Source of the DNA: Sporolactobacillus shoreae
GTDB taxonomy: Bacteria; Bacillota; Bacilli; Bacillales; Sporolactobacillaceae
Assembly (NCBI RefSeq): GCF_004684935.1
Contig: NZ_SRJD01000026.1
Span: forward strand, 1 to 35,590
Length of the DNA stretch: 35,590 nucleotides
Reading direction: 5' to 3'
The position numbers and the translations under genes were made by a program. Positions 17,094-25,016 of this stretch are shown in pieces. Within the stretch, counting starts at the first letter, position 1; each line of letters starts with the position of its first letter. The notes under the pieces were generated by a model. It did not search any database. It was given only the letters and a program-made list of their open reading frames with translations, and had not been told where the DNA came from.

Positions 17094-17320
17094 TCAATAA
17101 AAGATATTTTTTGCCATTGAATACAGAACACACGTTTACATATAATGAAAATATATTTGTGACAGGTTCCCCATAAAAAGTGATTAAAACATTCGATTAT
17201 GGGCAGATAAAATATTAGCGATCATGTTTTATATTTCAAGTCACTATTGTTCCTTTAGAATTGTATTCCAAAGGATTATTAAATATAATAGACCTAAAAA
17301 ATCACTAGGAGATTTTGACC

Positions 17321-17674
17321 ATGAATCCATTTTTAACGAAACAGCGGGCCGTATTAAAAGTTTATTTATTAAATGAAATTGAACGTAGTAAGTCTTATGG
17401 CTGGCGCTATACAGAAGCGATTGCTGCACGTAATGCCGATTATCAACCCACACACTCTGAAATATACAAGGCGCTGCATGAATTGACAGCTGAAGGCATT
17501 ATTAAACGGCACAAACAACATGTAATAGAGAAGGGGTCAGGGCTTTCAGAAGTGGTTCTTTATTCTTTTACTGAAGACGGCTACCACAAAGCACAGATCT
17601 ATAAGCTGCAGGTGAAGAATGATCTAGAGCGTAGTAAACGATTAATTGATTCAATTATTGCTGATAACTATTAA
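17321..17674 (+). CDS. rtp: Replication terminator protein (Rtp) homologue
   Basis: In Bacillus subtilis, Rtp dimers bind Ter sites and stop replication forks in one direction. This 117-residue protein lines up with Rtp (122 residues) end to end: FLTKQRAVLKVYLL, then PTHSEIYKALHELTAEGIIK (recognition helix region of the winged helix), LSEVVLYSF, and the long C-terminal dimer helix ending LERSKRLIDSIIADNY, where Rtp ends in a very similar SDNF. The ATG at 17321 follows AGGAG; a TTG two codons earlier is less likely. The gene sits between the par operon and the iteron origin. It may be a fork-arrest factor for this replicon or a regulator recruited from that family. No clear Ter site was found. 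Confidence 0.88.
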   Translation: MNPFLTKQRAVLKVYLLNEIERSKSYGWRYTEAIAARNADYQPTHSEIYKALHELTAEGIIKRHKQHVIEKGSGLSEVVLYSFTEDGYHKAQIYKLQVKNDLERSKRLIDSIIADNY

Positions 17675-17872
17675 CTAATACTAAAATGACTACAGATTCT
17701 GCCTGAGTAGAGGTTACCTTTTAGAAGGTTCAGGTAGGGCTTCAAGAGCATTGTCTAACTTCCTGTATGGTTTGACCGTTGATTGTTTCAGATCTCAATA
17801 TCTCACAATGGACATTTGAGTAAATCTATTGATATGTGATAAAAGAAACGCGCGCTTATAATATCTTTTAAT

Positions 17873-17905
17873 AGATATTTAAAAGATATTTAAAGATATT
17901 TAAAG
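17873..17905. repeat. Second 11-bp ATATTTAAA array, next to the origin
   Basis: AGATATTTAAA is repeated three times in perfect tandem at 11-base steps. The nine-base core is the same as in the array upstream of parA, and in the same orientation. It lies about 50 bases before the first iteron. It may be part of the centromere, or an AT-rich unwinding element of the origin; both fit. Confidence 0.65.
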
Positions 17906-17956
17906 ATTATTTTGGGAGAGCCAGGCGTCTTAGAGTCGCAAGGGGTTTGGGTTTTT

Positions 17957-18259
17957 AAAGCGAGAGATGGTGCGATTTAAAGCGAGAGATGGTGCGACTT
18001 AAAGCGAGAGATGGTGCGATTAAAACGAGGGATGGTGCGATTTAAATGTTAGATCGGATTTTGAGAAAGATAAGTACCCTACATGTAATTAAAACGAGGA
18101 ATAGTGCAATCACAAAGCCAAATATAAGGTTGGTGGGTTGAATTGATCAGCATTAATATAAACAAAAAGCGAGCAATGGTGCGACTAATTGTAAAAAAGC
18201 GAGGGATAGTGCGACTCAAAAGCCTGGGTGCATCCTAATCATTGTCCTAAAAGCGAGCA
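17957..18259 (+). repeat. Iterons: plasmid replication origin
   Basis: Four 22-bp direct repeats with core AAAGCGAGAGATGGTGCGA run in tandem from 17957 to 18044 (the fourth reads AAACGAGGGATGGTGCGA). Further copies with changes lie at about 18092, 18166 and 18196, and a truncated AAAGCGAGC at 18250 close to the rep promoter. Equal spacing of two helical turns and position just before rep identify them as Rep-binding iterons. The degenerate copies and the half-copy near the promoter may set copy number and autoregulate rep. Confidence 0.9.
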
Positions 18260-18328
18260 AAATTATTTATAAAAACTTTTATCGCAATATGGTATTATTA
18301 AACACATAAAAGTATATAGGGGGTAGAC

Positions 18329-19162
18329 ATGACCAGGAATGTTAATCTTTTGATTGATAGAATGCCAGAAAAGCTTAGAAAAATGAATGCAAGGGATTAT
18401 CAGGTGGTCAAGGCCAACGCTCTGATACAAAAAACTCGCTATGACCTGACATTGCAGGAACAGAAAATTATTTTGCATGTGATCCAATTGATAAAGCCAG
18501 AGGATAAAGAATTTCATCGCTACTTGTTGTCTATCAAAGAATATTGTCAGATTTGTGAAATGAATTATAAAAGCGGTAAAAACTATGAAAATATAAAAAA
18601 GTCCCTTAAATCATTGAGGGATAAAAGTTTTTGGTTAGAAACTGAGAATGGAACAGAAACGCTGATGAGTTGGCTTTCAAAAGTGCGTATCTTTGAAAAT
18701 AAGGGTACGATTGAGGTTGAATTGGACAACGATTTAAAGCCCTACTTGCTGGAGCTAAAAAAGTTTTTCACGAAGTATAAATATCTATATGTCATGGCTA
18801 TGCGAAGTAATTACAGCATCCGACTTTATGAGTTGTTGAAATCGTATGAAAACCAGCGCGGAATAAGGTTAACAATTGAACAACTCCGTAAAATGTTAGG
18901 TATTGGTGAAAAGAAATTAACCAAGTGGTATGACATTAGACGCTATGTCATAGATCAGGCACAAAAAGAGATCAATGAACTGACCGATATACAGGTGAAA
19001 TATACCACGGTGAAGCAAGGACGCAGCGTATATGCGGTGGACTTTCATATATTTACGAAAGACGGAAAGCTGCAAAATGTGGCCCAGATGCGTGTTGAGA
19101 ATCGTCTTAAAAAGGTTAAAGATGATTATCGGCTTCTAGACAGTTGGGGGAAGGATAGATAA
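18329..19162 (+). CDS. rep: Replication initiator, Rep_3 superfamily
   Basis: Theta-type initiator of 277 residues that binds iterons and opens the origin. Residues about 20-130 (VVKANALIQKTRYDLTLQEQKIILHVI, FHRYLLSIKEYCQI) are the first winged helix; about 140-245 (YLYVMAMRSNYSIRLYELLKSYEN, LRKMLGI, and YDIRRYVIDQAQKEINE) form the second, the pattern of RepA/RepB/RepE initiators. The start ATG follows AGGGGGT. Seven or eight iterons lie directly upstream, the last one near the promoter. The gene appears intact. No antisense RNA or copy-control gene was recognised. Confidence 0.93.
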   Translation: MTRNVNLLIDRMPEKLRKMNARDYQVVKANALIQKTRYDLTLQEQKIILHVIQLIKPEDKEFHRYLLSIKEYCQICEMNYKSGKNYENIKKSLKSLRDKSFWLETENGTETLMSWLSKVRIFENKGTIEVELDNDLKPYLLELKKFFTKYKYLYVMAMRSNYSIRLYELLKSYENQRGIRLTIEQLRKMLGIGEKKLTKWYDIRRYVIDQAQKEINELTDIQVKYTTVKQGRSVYAVDFHIFTKDGKLQNVAQMRVENRLKKVKDDYRLLDSWGKDR

Positions 19163-19409
19163 TGTGACCAAGCATTGTAAGAAACAGGGGACCTTTAGTT
19201 ACTCACGATAATATCAGAAAAAACAAAAAGTAGTGGAAACGATAAACTTTGAACGTGTATGTCAGACATCCTCAGAGGCCTCAAAATAGCCCACAACAAT
19301 ATTTAATTCATTCATCTATTTTATAAGGCAGATTTATTTTAAGACTCTTAGAAACGATTCTGGTAAATTTCGGGTTTCTGTTTAAGAAGATGTTGCTTGT
19401 TTTAAATGA

Positions 19410-20780
19410 TTAGGAGAAATAAGCATTTCGGTTTTTGAAAAAAATATCTAATTGCCGATTTCCGGCTGCCTGTTTGGCCAAAAAATCGACACGATCATTA
19501 TAATATCTATGGTTATGTGCTGTAATTTTTTCAAATTCAATTTCAATGTACGCCCGCGCTCTTGTAATGAATTCAAAATAACGTTTCGATAACATTCTGC
19601 TGCTGGACGACTGCTTATGACGACTTTCTTTGTTTGACCATGCAAAGATAACAGCGGCATCGTATCTGATAATAATCTTTTTGAAACCTAGTTCGATTGC
19701 CTTTAGGATGCAATTCATTACCGCTTCTAGTTCACCATTCAGATGCCGCATATCATTATCACAAAAAGAAGCCCCTTTATTTTCGAAAATGATTCGTTGA
19801 TGAGTAATTAATAAATAAGCGTAACCCGATAACATGGTTGTGGTACAGTAAGAGCCATCAACATAAGCAATAACTGCTTGTTCATTTGCTTTAAGTTGTT
19901 GAAAATGTTGTTGGGCTTCTTTAAGTGTCTTATGTTTTTCTATCTTTACGTCTATCCCATGTTTAATAAACGGCTCAACTAATTTAGTTTCAGTAAAAAT
20001 TCCTGAAATTTGATTCGACTGAATTACATAATAGGCTTTATCGCGATATATAGGCTCATTTTTGTCAAAGTCACGAATCGCTTCATCCGGTGATTCGAAT
20101 CTTTTTTCATAGTAGATGGATTCACCTTTAGGAATAACTTTTCGCTCTTCGGTGTTAAAGATCCCTGAATAGTGTTGGGCAATAACAACGATAAAAGTCG
20201 AAGGATTAGGAGACTTTTCTTGATGGTTTTTTAATTGGGCTTCGGCCATTGTAAGATTATCACATTCTTTAATTACCGCGCCGTCGTGATTGTTAGCTAT
20301 AAAAGAATGAATTTTGTCTATATCAGTAAAGATACCGGAAATTCGAACGGAATTTACAACATAAAAAGGACCGTACTGATAAAGTGATTCATTTTCCTCA
20401 AAATAGTTAATCGCTGATTTAAGTAAATAAAATTTCTTTTTCAACGCGATAGGCTCATCTTCAGGAATAAGCTTTATTTCTGCTTTTGAAAAAACGCCGG
20501 AGTAGCGTTTCGAAAATACAACATAATAAATTGGATTTTTCTTATCGTTTCCCTTGGCTCGAACGTCCAAAAATTTAGTCATCTCTGGGAAGGTGTATCC
20601 TAATTCCAATAAGCCTTGGGCATGGTTTAGAAAACTTTCGCCTTCGTCTTGGTCAAAAATTTTTATTATCTTACACGGATTATTTGGCTGATCCGGTAGA
20701 TTCTCTTTTCCTTCATAGATTCCAGTCAATGACCTATCTTCAGAAATAAAAGCATATTTTTTCTCTTTATTATTTTTCAT
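19410..20780 (-). CDS. RNase HI with about five tandem viroplasmin-like repeats
   Basis: RNase HI cuts the RNA strand of RNA-DNA hybrids. The catalytic domain is C-terminal (about 303-440) with D308 in YVDGS, E350 in GELEA, D373 in IRYDA and D432 in NDRVDFLAK. In front are five units of about 45 residues (about 8-53, 84-128, 138-183, 195-240, 249-294), each with a strand then (S/T)GIF or SGVF, as in the hybrid-binding (viroplasmin-like) domain. Units 2 and 4 share KLIP/KVIP endings, units 3 and 5 share RISGIF/QISGIF starts, which points to duplication of a two-unit block. Most RNases HI have one such unit. Start follows AGGAGATCTCCT. Its role may be in processing replication primers or R-loops. 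Confidence 0.85.
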   Translation of the reverse strand: MKNNKEKKYAFISEDRSLTGIYEGKENLPDQPNNPCKIIKIFDQDEGESFLNHAQGLLELGYTFPEMTKFLDVRAKGNDKKNPIYYVVFSKRYSGVFSKAEIKLIPEDEPIALKKKFYLLKSAINYFEENESLYQYGPFYVVNSVRISGIFTDIDKIHSFIANNHDGAVIKECDNLTMAEAQLKNHQEKSPNPSTFIVVIAQHYSGIFNTEERKVIPKGESIYYEKRFESPDEAIRDFDKNEPIYRDKAYYVIQSNQISGIFTETKLVEPFIKHGIDVKIEKHKTLKEAQQHFQQLKANEQAVIAYVDGSYCTTTMLSGYAYLLITHQRIIFENKGASFCDNDMRHLNGELEAVMNCILKAIELGFKKIIIRYDAAVIFAWSNKESRHKQSSSSRMLSKRYFEFITRARAYIEIEFEKITAHNHRYYNDRVDFLAKQAAGNRQLDIFFKNRNAYFS

Positions 20781-20902
20781 AGGAGATCTCCTGATAAATC
20801 ATAAATATAATCGAGATTATTATAATATTGATTTCAATCAACCAAAACGTCTAGTGGGGACTTGGGAAGGGTTGGAGTGGAAAGTTACTTTTTAGCCAGG
20901 TC

Positions 20903-21098
20903 TCATAAGGCTTCATTATATTTATTAATCGTTTCCTCGATCCCTTTTTTGAATTCTGGCGTGATCTCTGTTTCTAATTGTTTCTTTGAACGGATGAGTC
21001 GCTCCCGTTCTCTTTTGTTCAGATGTTTCATTGCTCGATTCTTCTGTCCAGTGTAAGGTGCATACCAGATAATTTGATTTTGATCTACTTTTGGCCAT
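20903..21098 (-). pseudogene. Small gene split by a frame change
   Basis: An ATG overlaps the TGA of the preceding gene as TGATG, but that frame soon loses protein character. After MAK a +1 shift at a run of four A leads into a frame with VDQNQIIWYAPYTGQ, then KNRAMKHLNKRERERLIR and EFKKGIEETINKYNEAL, ending in a stop at 20905-20903. The shifted frame looks like a real charged, helical protein of about 63 residues. It is either a recent frameshift, a sequencing error in the A run, or programmed frameshifting. An internal ATG would give a 42-residue product. Confidence 0.5.
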
Positions 21099-21655
21099 CA
21101 TTCCCTCTCCAAATTTTCTAATTCCCGGTAGTAGTCTTTTCGGTATTTGTCGAACTGTTTGACCATATTCTGCCCATCATCGTCTGTCGGTTGGTGTTTA
21201 AACTGTCTGAGCAGATTAAAGAGGCAAATTTCGCATAGTGTGAACGAAATATACGACTCGTCAAATGGGCTGCCATACGCAAACCTGACATCGAATTCAT
21301 TGAAATAATTGCCTGTGAAACAGGTTGATTCTGAATAATGATAGATACGCCCGCAGCAATCGCATCGGAACATTCTTTGCGGTTCGGTGTCAGGATGGCC
21401 GTTAATTTTGGTTAGTCCGCAGCGATGAAGGGCGATGAGAAAATAGTCATAAATAAGCTGACCATATTTATCTGCGATAACCGCCGAATGATCAAATTCG
21501 GCGATATTTATCTGCCCCATTTCGAGTTCGGCAGTTACATTTTTCAGCTTTTCCCTGACCTCATAAACTACTTCGCCTGAGGAGATCATATTGTAAAGCT
21601 CGTCACAGATACCTTGAGTGAAATTATTTGCTGCCATTAGGTTCATCCTTTCCAT
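21098..21655 (-). CDS. Unknown protein with two CxxC-type zinc motifs
   Basis: Protein of 185 residues with helical ends. The middle has FRCDCCGRIYHYSES and, about 45 residues later, LCEICLFNLLRQ, so two cysteine pairs could hold one zinc in a treble-clef or zinc-ribbon style. The C-terminus is charged (KQFDKYRKDYYRELENLERE) and probably coiled. An alternative start is MAANNF four codons in. I do not recognise the family. A small gene follows with TGATG overlap, suggesting a two-gene unit. Nucleic-acid binding is possible but not shown. Confidence 0.65.
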   Translation of the reverse strand: MERMNLMAANNFTQGICDELYNMISSGEVVYEVREKLKNVTAELEMGQINIAEFDHSAVIADKYGQLIYDYFLIALHRCGLTKINGHPDTEPQRMFRCDCCGRIYHYSESTCFTGNYFNEFDVRFAYGSPFDESYISFTLCEICLFNLLRQFKHQPTDDDGQNMVKQFDKYRKDYYRELENLERE

Positions 21656-22195
21656 GAATGGGATCGTTTCTAATAATCAAAGCTAGTGCAGTGGTTGGCA
21701 CGTACAGACTGCCTCATTGCCGGCATCAGTCGGTCAGCCGCTGACCCTTTTTTGCTGAAGAAAGGCCGTCTGCCGCTAAACGCATTTAACATTAGTATGT
21801 TGGATAGCGGTGGATGATCTTCAATCTCTTTTTTTCGTTCAGTTCATGGGGGTTTGCTTTATTGGGTTCCCCTCATAAATACCCCAGAAGAAAACCAGAA
21901 GCTTTCACATTTATAAGGCAAAGCTTGGGTATTTCTGCTATAAAAAATCAAAGTGATCTAATAGTATCTCCCTAGGAAAAAGCAGTAATGCATCAGATAT
22001 ATGATAGAAATGTTCGTTATTATGTGGTAGTGACAAGGTATAGCTCTGTTATTTATCCTTAGAAATTAATTGACTTATAACATTAAACAGGATAAATAGA
22101 TTTATGTTTTCCCTAGCGGTACAGCTGACTTACAATAGAAGCTGTGGTACTTATAGAGTATTTATCCCTTACTGCAAGTCGTTTATCGGTTCTCC
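21656..22195. other. Gene-free stretch with a terminator
   Basis: No gene seen. It contains one hairpin with T tail (21732-21753) and several short repeats of TCTCCCTAG and TTTATCC, the latter also in inverted form (ATTTATCC near 22048 and GGATAAAT near 22091). It should hold the promoters of the two divergent neighbours. Confidence 0.4.
21732..21753 (+). terminator. Hairpin with six T
   Basis: Arms GGTCAG and CTGACC around CCG, then C and six T. It reads on the plus strand although no intact plus-strand gene lies just before it; it may insulate the DUF2971 gene from antisense transcription. Confidence 0.6.
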
Positions 22196-22221
22196 CTAGA
22201 GATATTACAGATTATCTCTAG
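22196..22221. promoter_or_regulatory. Inverted repeat before the DUF2971 gene
   Basis: Perfect 9-bp arms CTAGAGATA and TATCTCTAG separated by eight bases, ending 24 bases before the start codon. Position and symmetry suit an operator or a leader hairpin that would affect translation. Confidence 0.5.
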
Positions 22222-22245
22222 AAATCTTTGTAAAGGGAAGTCATT

Positions 22246-23136
22246 ATGGAAGAAAAATTTGATATTAAAAAGTGGCGCGCTGAAAGGCCAATGGATTATA
22301 AATTGGCGATGAATATAATAAATCAGGCTTCAAGCAAGAATAAAGCATTTCAAATAATTTATCAGGTTACTCGTTTGTATCTACCTAATATACTATATAA
22401 ATATTTTTCGCTTACAGAAGATATATCTTTAAATAACTCTAAACTTGAAACGTTGATGAACCAAAAGACTTATATGTCAAATGTAAAAGATTTAAATGAT
22501 CCATTCGATGGCAAGGCTTACTTTTATAGGCCAGAACAATTGAAAAAATATGAAATACTTGCTGCACATGGCAGTAAATTAATAGATGATTTTTCTACAT
22601 TTACCAAGATTGCTTCATTTACGGAAAATGGTATCAATTCAATGCCAATGTGGGCACATTATTCAAATAATCACAGAGGTTTTTGTATATCATACAACAT
22701 GAAAGATCAAAGGAATATTCAGCTATCAAGTTGTACTTTTCCTGTGCAATATATAAATCAAAGAATAGATGTTACTGATTTAGTGGATTACCAAACGGGA
22801 CAAGTAATTTCTGAAGTTGAAAAATGTGTTAAAGATGGTAAAAAGGAAATTTTATATGATGACTTATCTTTAATTTTTATGATAGCATTTTTTTCTAATA
22901 TAAAGCATAAAACATGGAGTTATGAAAAAGAGTTCCGATGTGTGACGGGTGGGACTGCCAAAGATACGTCTTTTTTTACCGCAATACCAATGGAAATATA
23001 TATAGGCATAAACTGTTCGCCGTTACATGTTAAACGTCTGGTTGAAATTGCAGAACAATTAAAAATACCAGCTTATAAAATGAGATTTGATAAATATAGT
23101 ACTAACTATGATCTTTCGTATCAAAAACTTATTTAG
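22246..23136 (+). CDS. DUF2971 family protein
   Basis: Protein of 296 residues with the DUF2971 pattern: LYKYFSLTEDISLNN, KTYMSNVKDLNDPFDGKAY, IASFTENGINSMPMWAHYSNNHRGFCISY, VQYINQRIDV and KHKTWSYEKEFRCV. The conserved N-D-P-F, W-x-H-Y and E-x-E-x-R-like residues suggest an enzyme, but the reaction of this family is not known to me. Members are often found in accessory and defence regions. The ATG follows AAAGGGAAG. An inverted repeat lies just upstream and a series of three hairpins just downstream, so it appears to be a single-gene unit with its own control. Confidence 0.82.
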   Translation: MEEKFDIKKWRAERPMDYKLAMNIINQASSKNKAFQIIYQVTRLYLPNILYKYFSLTEDISLNNSKLETLMNQKTYMSNVKDLNDPFDGKAYFYRPEQLKKYEILAAHGSKLIDDFSTFTKIASFTENGINSMPMWAHYSNNHRGFCISYNMKDQRNIQLSSCTFPVQYINQRIDVTDLVDYQTGQVISEVEKCVKDGKKEILYDDLSLIFMIAFFSNIKHKTWSYEKEFRCVTGGTAKDTSFFTAIPMEIYIGINCSPLHVKRLVEIAEQLKIPAYKMRFDKYSTNYDLSYQKLI

Positions 23137-23166
23137 ATGAGCAACTTGAACCATTTATTTTTTTAC

Positions 23167-23213
23167 GGTCCGCCGCGGGTCCCCGGCTGCGCTTCCCGGG
23201 GCGGACCTTTTTA
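23167..23213 (+). terminator. Hairpin 1 of three with a shared loop
   Basis: Outer arms GGTCCGCC and GGCGGACC, inner CGGG/CCCG, loop TCCCCGGCTGCGCTT, then five T. It lies 30 bases after the DUF2971 stop and can end that transcript. The apical sequence is nearly identical to those of the next two hairpins, while the stem is different. Confidence 0.75.
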
Positions 23214-23277
23214 GCACAAAAGGCGAAAAATACGAAAGTACACTCAGCCATTTAATTTTGAATTTAAAAACCATGAC

Positions 23278-23324
23278 GCGGCTTTTCCGGGTCCCCCGCT
23301 TCGCTCCCGAAAAAGCCGCTTTTT
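23278..23324 (+). terminator. Hairpin 2 of three with a shared loop
   Basis: Arms GCGGCTTTT and AAAAGCCGC continue into CGGG/CCCG; the loop is TCCCCCGCTTCGCT; five T follow. Stem sequence is unrelated to hairpins 1 and 3 outside the GGG/CCC closing pairs. Confidence 0.7.
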
Positions 23325-23350
23325 AGCGCAGCGTGCAAAAAATAAGTGAC

Positions 23351-23391
23351 GAAAAACGGCGGGTCCCCGGCTACGCTTCCCGCCGTTTTTC
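23351..23391 (+). terminator. Hairpin 3 of three with a shared loop
   Basis: Perfect 13-bp arms GAAAAACGGCGGG and CCCGCCGTTTTTC; loop TCCCCGGCTACGCTT, one base different from hairpin 1. The A and T sides make it a possible two-way terminator. Confidence 0.7.
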
Positions 23392-23395
23392 TTTA

Positions 23396-24223
23396 CGGAC
23401 GTTTTGCACCCAGTTTGCGACTTGCGGGGTAATTTGAAGGAAAAAGACGCCGCCGCCGTACGCTCGTAACAAGCCTTTTGATATCACCGTTATTTTGACT
23501 TTTGCCCCAAATGTCGGGGCAAAATAAACGGTTAACCAGCACTCGCTTCATGGCACTGATTTGTAACTTTGATGATGGACGATTATTGAAATTTGGGTCC
23601 GCGCACGCGTCCCCTTTTACAACTGTCACGTCACAACGGCGGCGGAACAGGCCCTTTACAGCCTGGCCACTGTCCTTCGCGGACAATGGCGGCGGAAGTG
23701 ACTGAGTCACCAATAGCGGCTGATTGATTCACTTTCCCGCAAGGGCATAAGGGGTGGTGACGGCTTCGCCGCGCAGCATAGCTGCGACCACCCTTACTCG
23801 GTCGCTTCGCGCCCTCGGCCCTTCGGGCTGCCCCGCCTTCAGCGGCGAGCAGGAAACCCTTGCGGCAACTGCGTTTCCGCCGGGTTTCCGCCAGCGTCAT
23901 GACGCCGGCTGCTCCTATTCGTCGCACCCGTCTTTACAAAAAGTGACCGTGCCACCGGCACCGTCCCTTTTATCGCTGGCCTTGTCACCTATTTTGGCTA
24001 AAACCGCGCGAAAAACCGCAAAAAAGTGACTCGGTCACTTTTGTTGCTTTCGCGAACGCCAAAAAGGTGATTGCGTCGGCCCGTTTCTGCCACCGGCAGA
24101 GACGGGCGCTCGCAAAAAATGCCGCAAAAAAAGAGGCGGCTCCTCACCCCTCTTTTTGTTGCTTTTATAGCCTAGCTGAAAATCCCTGACCACCCCGCGG
24201 CGCGTCGAAAACTATTTCAGCCG
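23396..24223. other. GC-rich gene-free region with inverted repeats
   Basis: About 830 bases, clearly richer in GC than its surroundings. Open frames exist on both strands but look random (rich in Arg, Pro, Ala, Ser) and have no ribosome sites. Structure seen: a large imperfect inverted repeat around 23747-23800 (AAGGGGTGGT and ACCACCCTT), a GTGCC-ACC-GGCAC hairpin at 23949-23961, a near-perfect 13-bp arm hairpin with the same ACC loop at 24079-24107, and a terminator-like AAAAAGAGG/CCTCTTTTT pair at about 24126-24156. It could be a transfer origin or other cis-acting site, but no relaxase is present to support that. Confidence 0.4.
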
Positions 24224-24640
24224 TCAGACATTGAGTCCGGATGCCTGCTTTTCGCGGCGCTCGTCTGGTGCTGACCCTGCGGAATTTTCAGGCGGAACCG
24301 GACCGCTTTGTTCCTTCTGTGCCGGTTCGCCCGTACCGAACGGTTCCTTTTGAAGCGACGCGACCAGGGCGCGAATCTTCGTTAAATCCCCTCCGGTCGC
24401 GTCCAAGATCGGTGCCGAAAGCTGCTCCACATAAGCCTTAATCTGCACCGATTCTTTTTCTTCAATTCGATGAATAACCTCGTTCAGACGGTCCCGAAGT
24501 TCCAGAATCCGATCGTGCGATTCGGTCCCCTTTGTCGATAAACACTTGCCAAATTCAATCGGATGACGGGACAGAACATCCAGCCGTTCTGCAACCTTTT
24601 GCATCTGATCCAGTGTCACCGGTTTTGGTTTACGCGCCAT
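24224..24640 (-). CDS. Unknown helical plasmid protein
   Basis: Protein of 138 residues starting MARKPKPVTL after AAAGGGGA; a longer frame upstream has no site. It is largely helical and coiled-coil-like (VTLDQMQKVAERLDVLSRH, RILELRDRLNEVIHRIEE), with a polar, Pro/Glu-rich tail. I do not recognise the family. The basic start followed by amphipathic helices is reminiscent of accessory mobilisation or regulatory proteins, and it lies beside the GC-rich inverted-repeat region. That link is a guess. Confidence 0.55.
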   Translation of the reverse strand: MARKPKPVTLDQMQKVAERLDVLSRHPIEFGKCLSTKGTESHDRILELRDRLNEVIHRIEEKESVQIKAYVEQLSAPILDATGGDLTKIRALVASLQKEPFGTGEPAQKEQSGPVPPENSAGSAPDERREKQASGLNV

Positions 24641-24734
24641 GGATAAGTCCCCTTTCGGTAAAAATGAATTGTTTTGACGGTGCATAAATAACAGAAATGA
24701 ATCAGACAAAGGGTACCCAAATAGAAGAAATCAA

Positions 24735-25002
24735 TTATTTTGACGGTACCTGAATGTTGACGATCGGCGTAAATTTCGACGTTTTAGAAATCGACGCGGT
24801 CTGATTTTGGCCATCCACATCCTGCTGAATACCGTATAAAGCCGCGCCCTGCGTAACGTAAATATCTTCTTTTTGGCGCCAATCTGCGTCCAATTCGACT
24901 GCAGTTCCGACCAGGTTTGCTGCGGATCAAAGGCCGTGCTGTCTGATGAATCAATCGTTCGAACTCCTGCACTATTTCCAATGGATTTTCGCGTTCAGCC
25001 AA
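24735..25002 (-). pseudogene. Decayed gene with two or more frame changes
   Basis: Three successive frames look coding: a TTG-started MAERENPLEIVQEFERLIHQ; then SDSTAFDPQQTWSELQSNW with TQIGAKK; then EDIYVTQGAALYGIQQDVDG continuing to NIQVPSK and a stop at 24737-24735. The second change falls at an AAAAAGAAG run. Joined, they would make a protein of about 90 residues. It is not recognised. Either the gene is dead or the assembly has errors here. Confidence 0.55.
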
Positions 25003-25016
25003 TACACAGGAAGCGC

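Noticed and set aside
17217-17240. Possible Ter site before rtp
   Set aside because: Only about ten of seventeen positions agree with the remembered Bacillus Ter core and the upstream half is poor; kept as a test candidate, not as a feature.
17957-18215. CRISPR-like repeats
   Set aside because: Spacing is two helical turns with almost no spacer and a rep gene follows; these are iterons. No cas gene in the window.
23393-24029. Overlapping open frames of 67-106 codons on both strands in the GC-rich region
   Set aside because: Low-complexity Arg/Pro/Ser/Ala composition on both strands and no ribosome sites; typical of GC-rich non-coding DNA.
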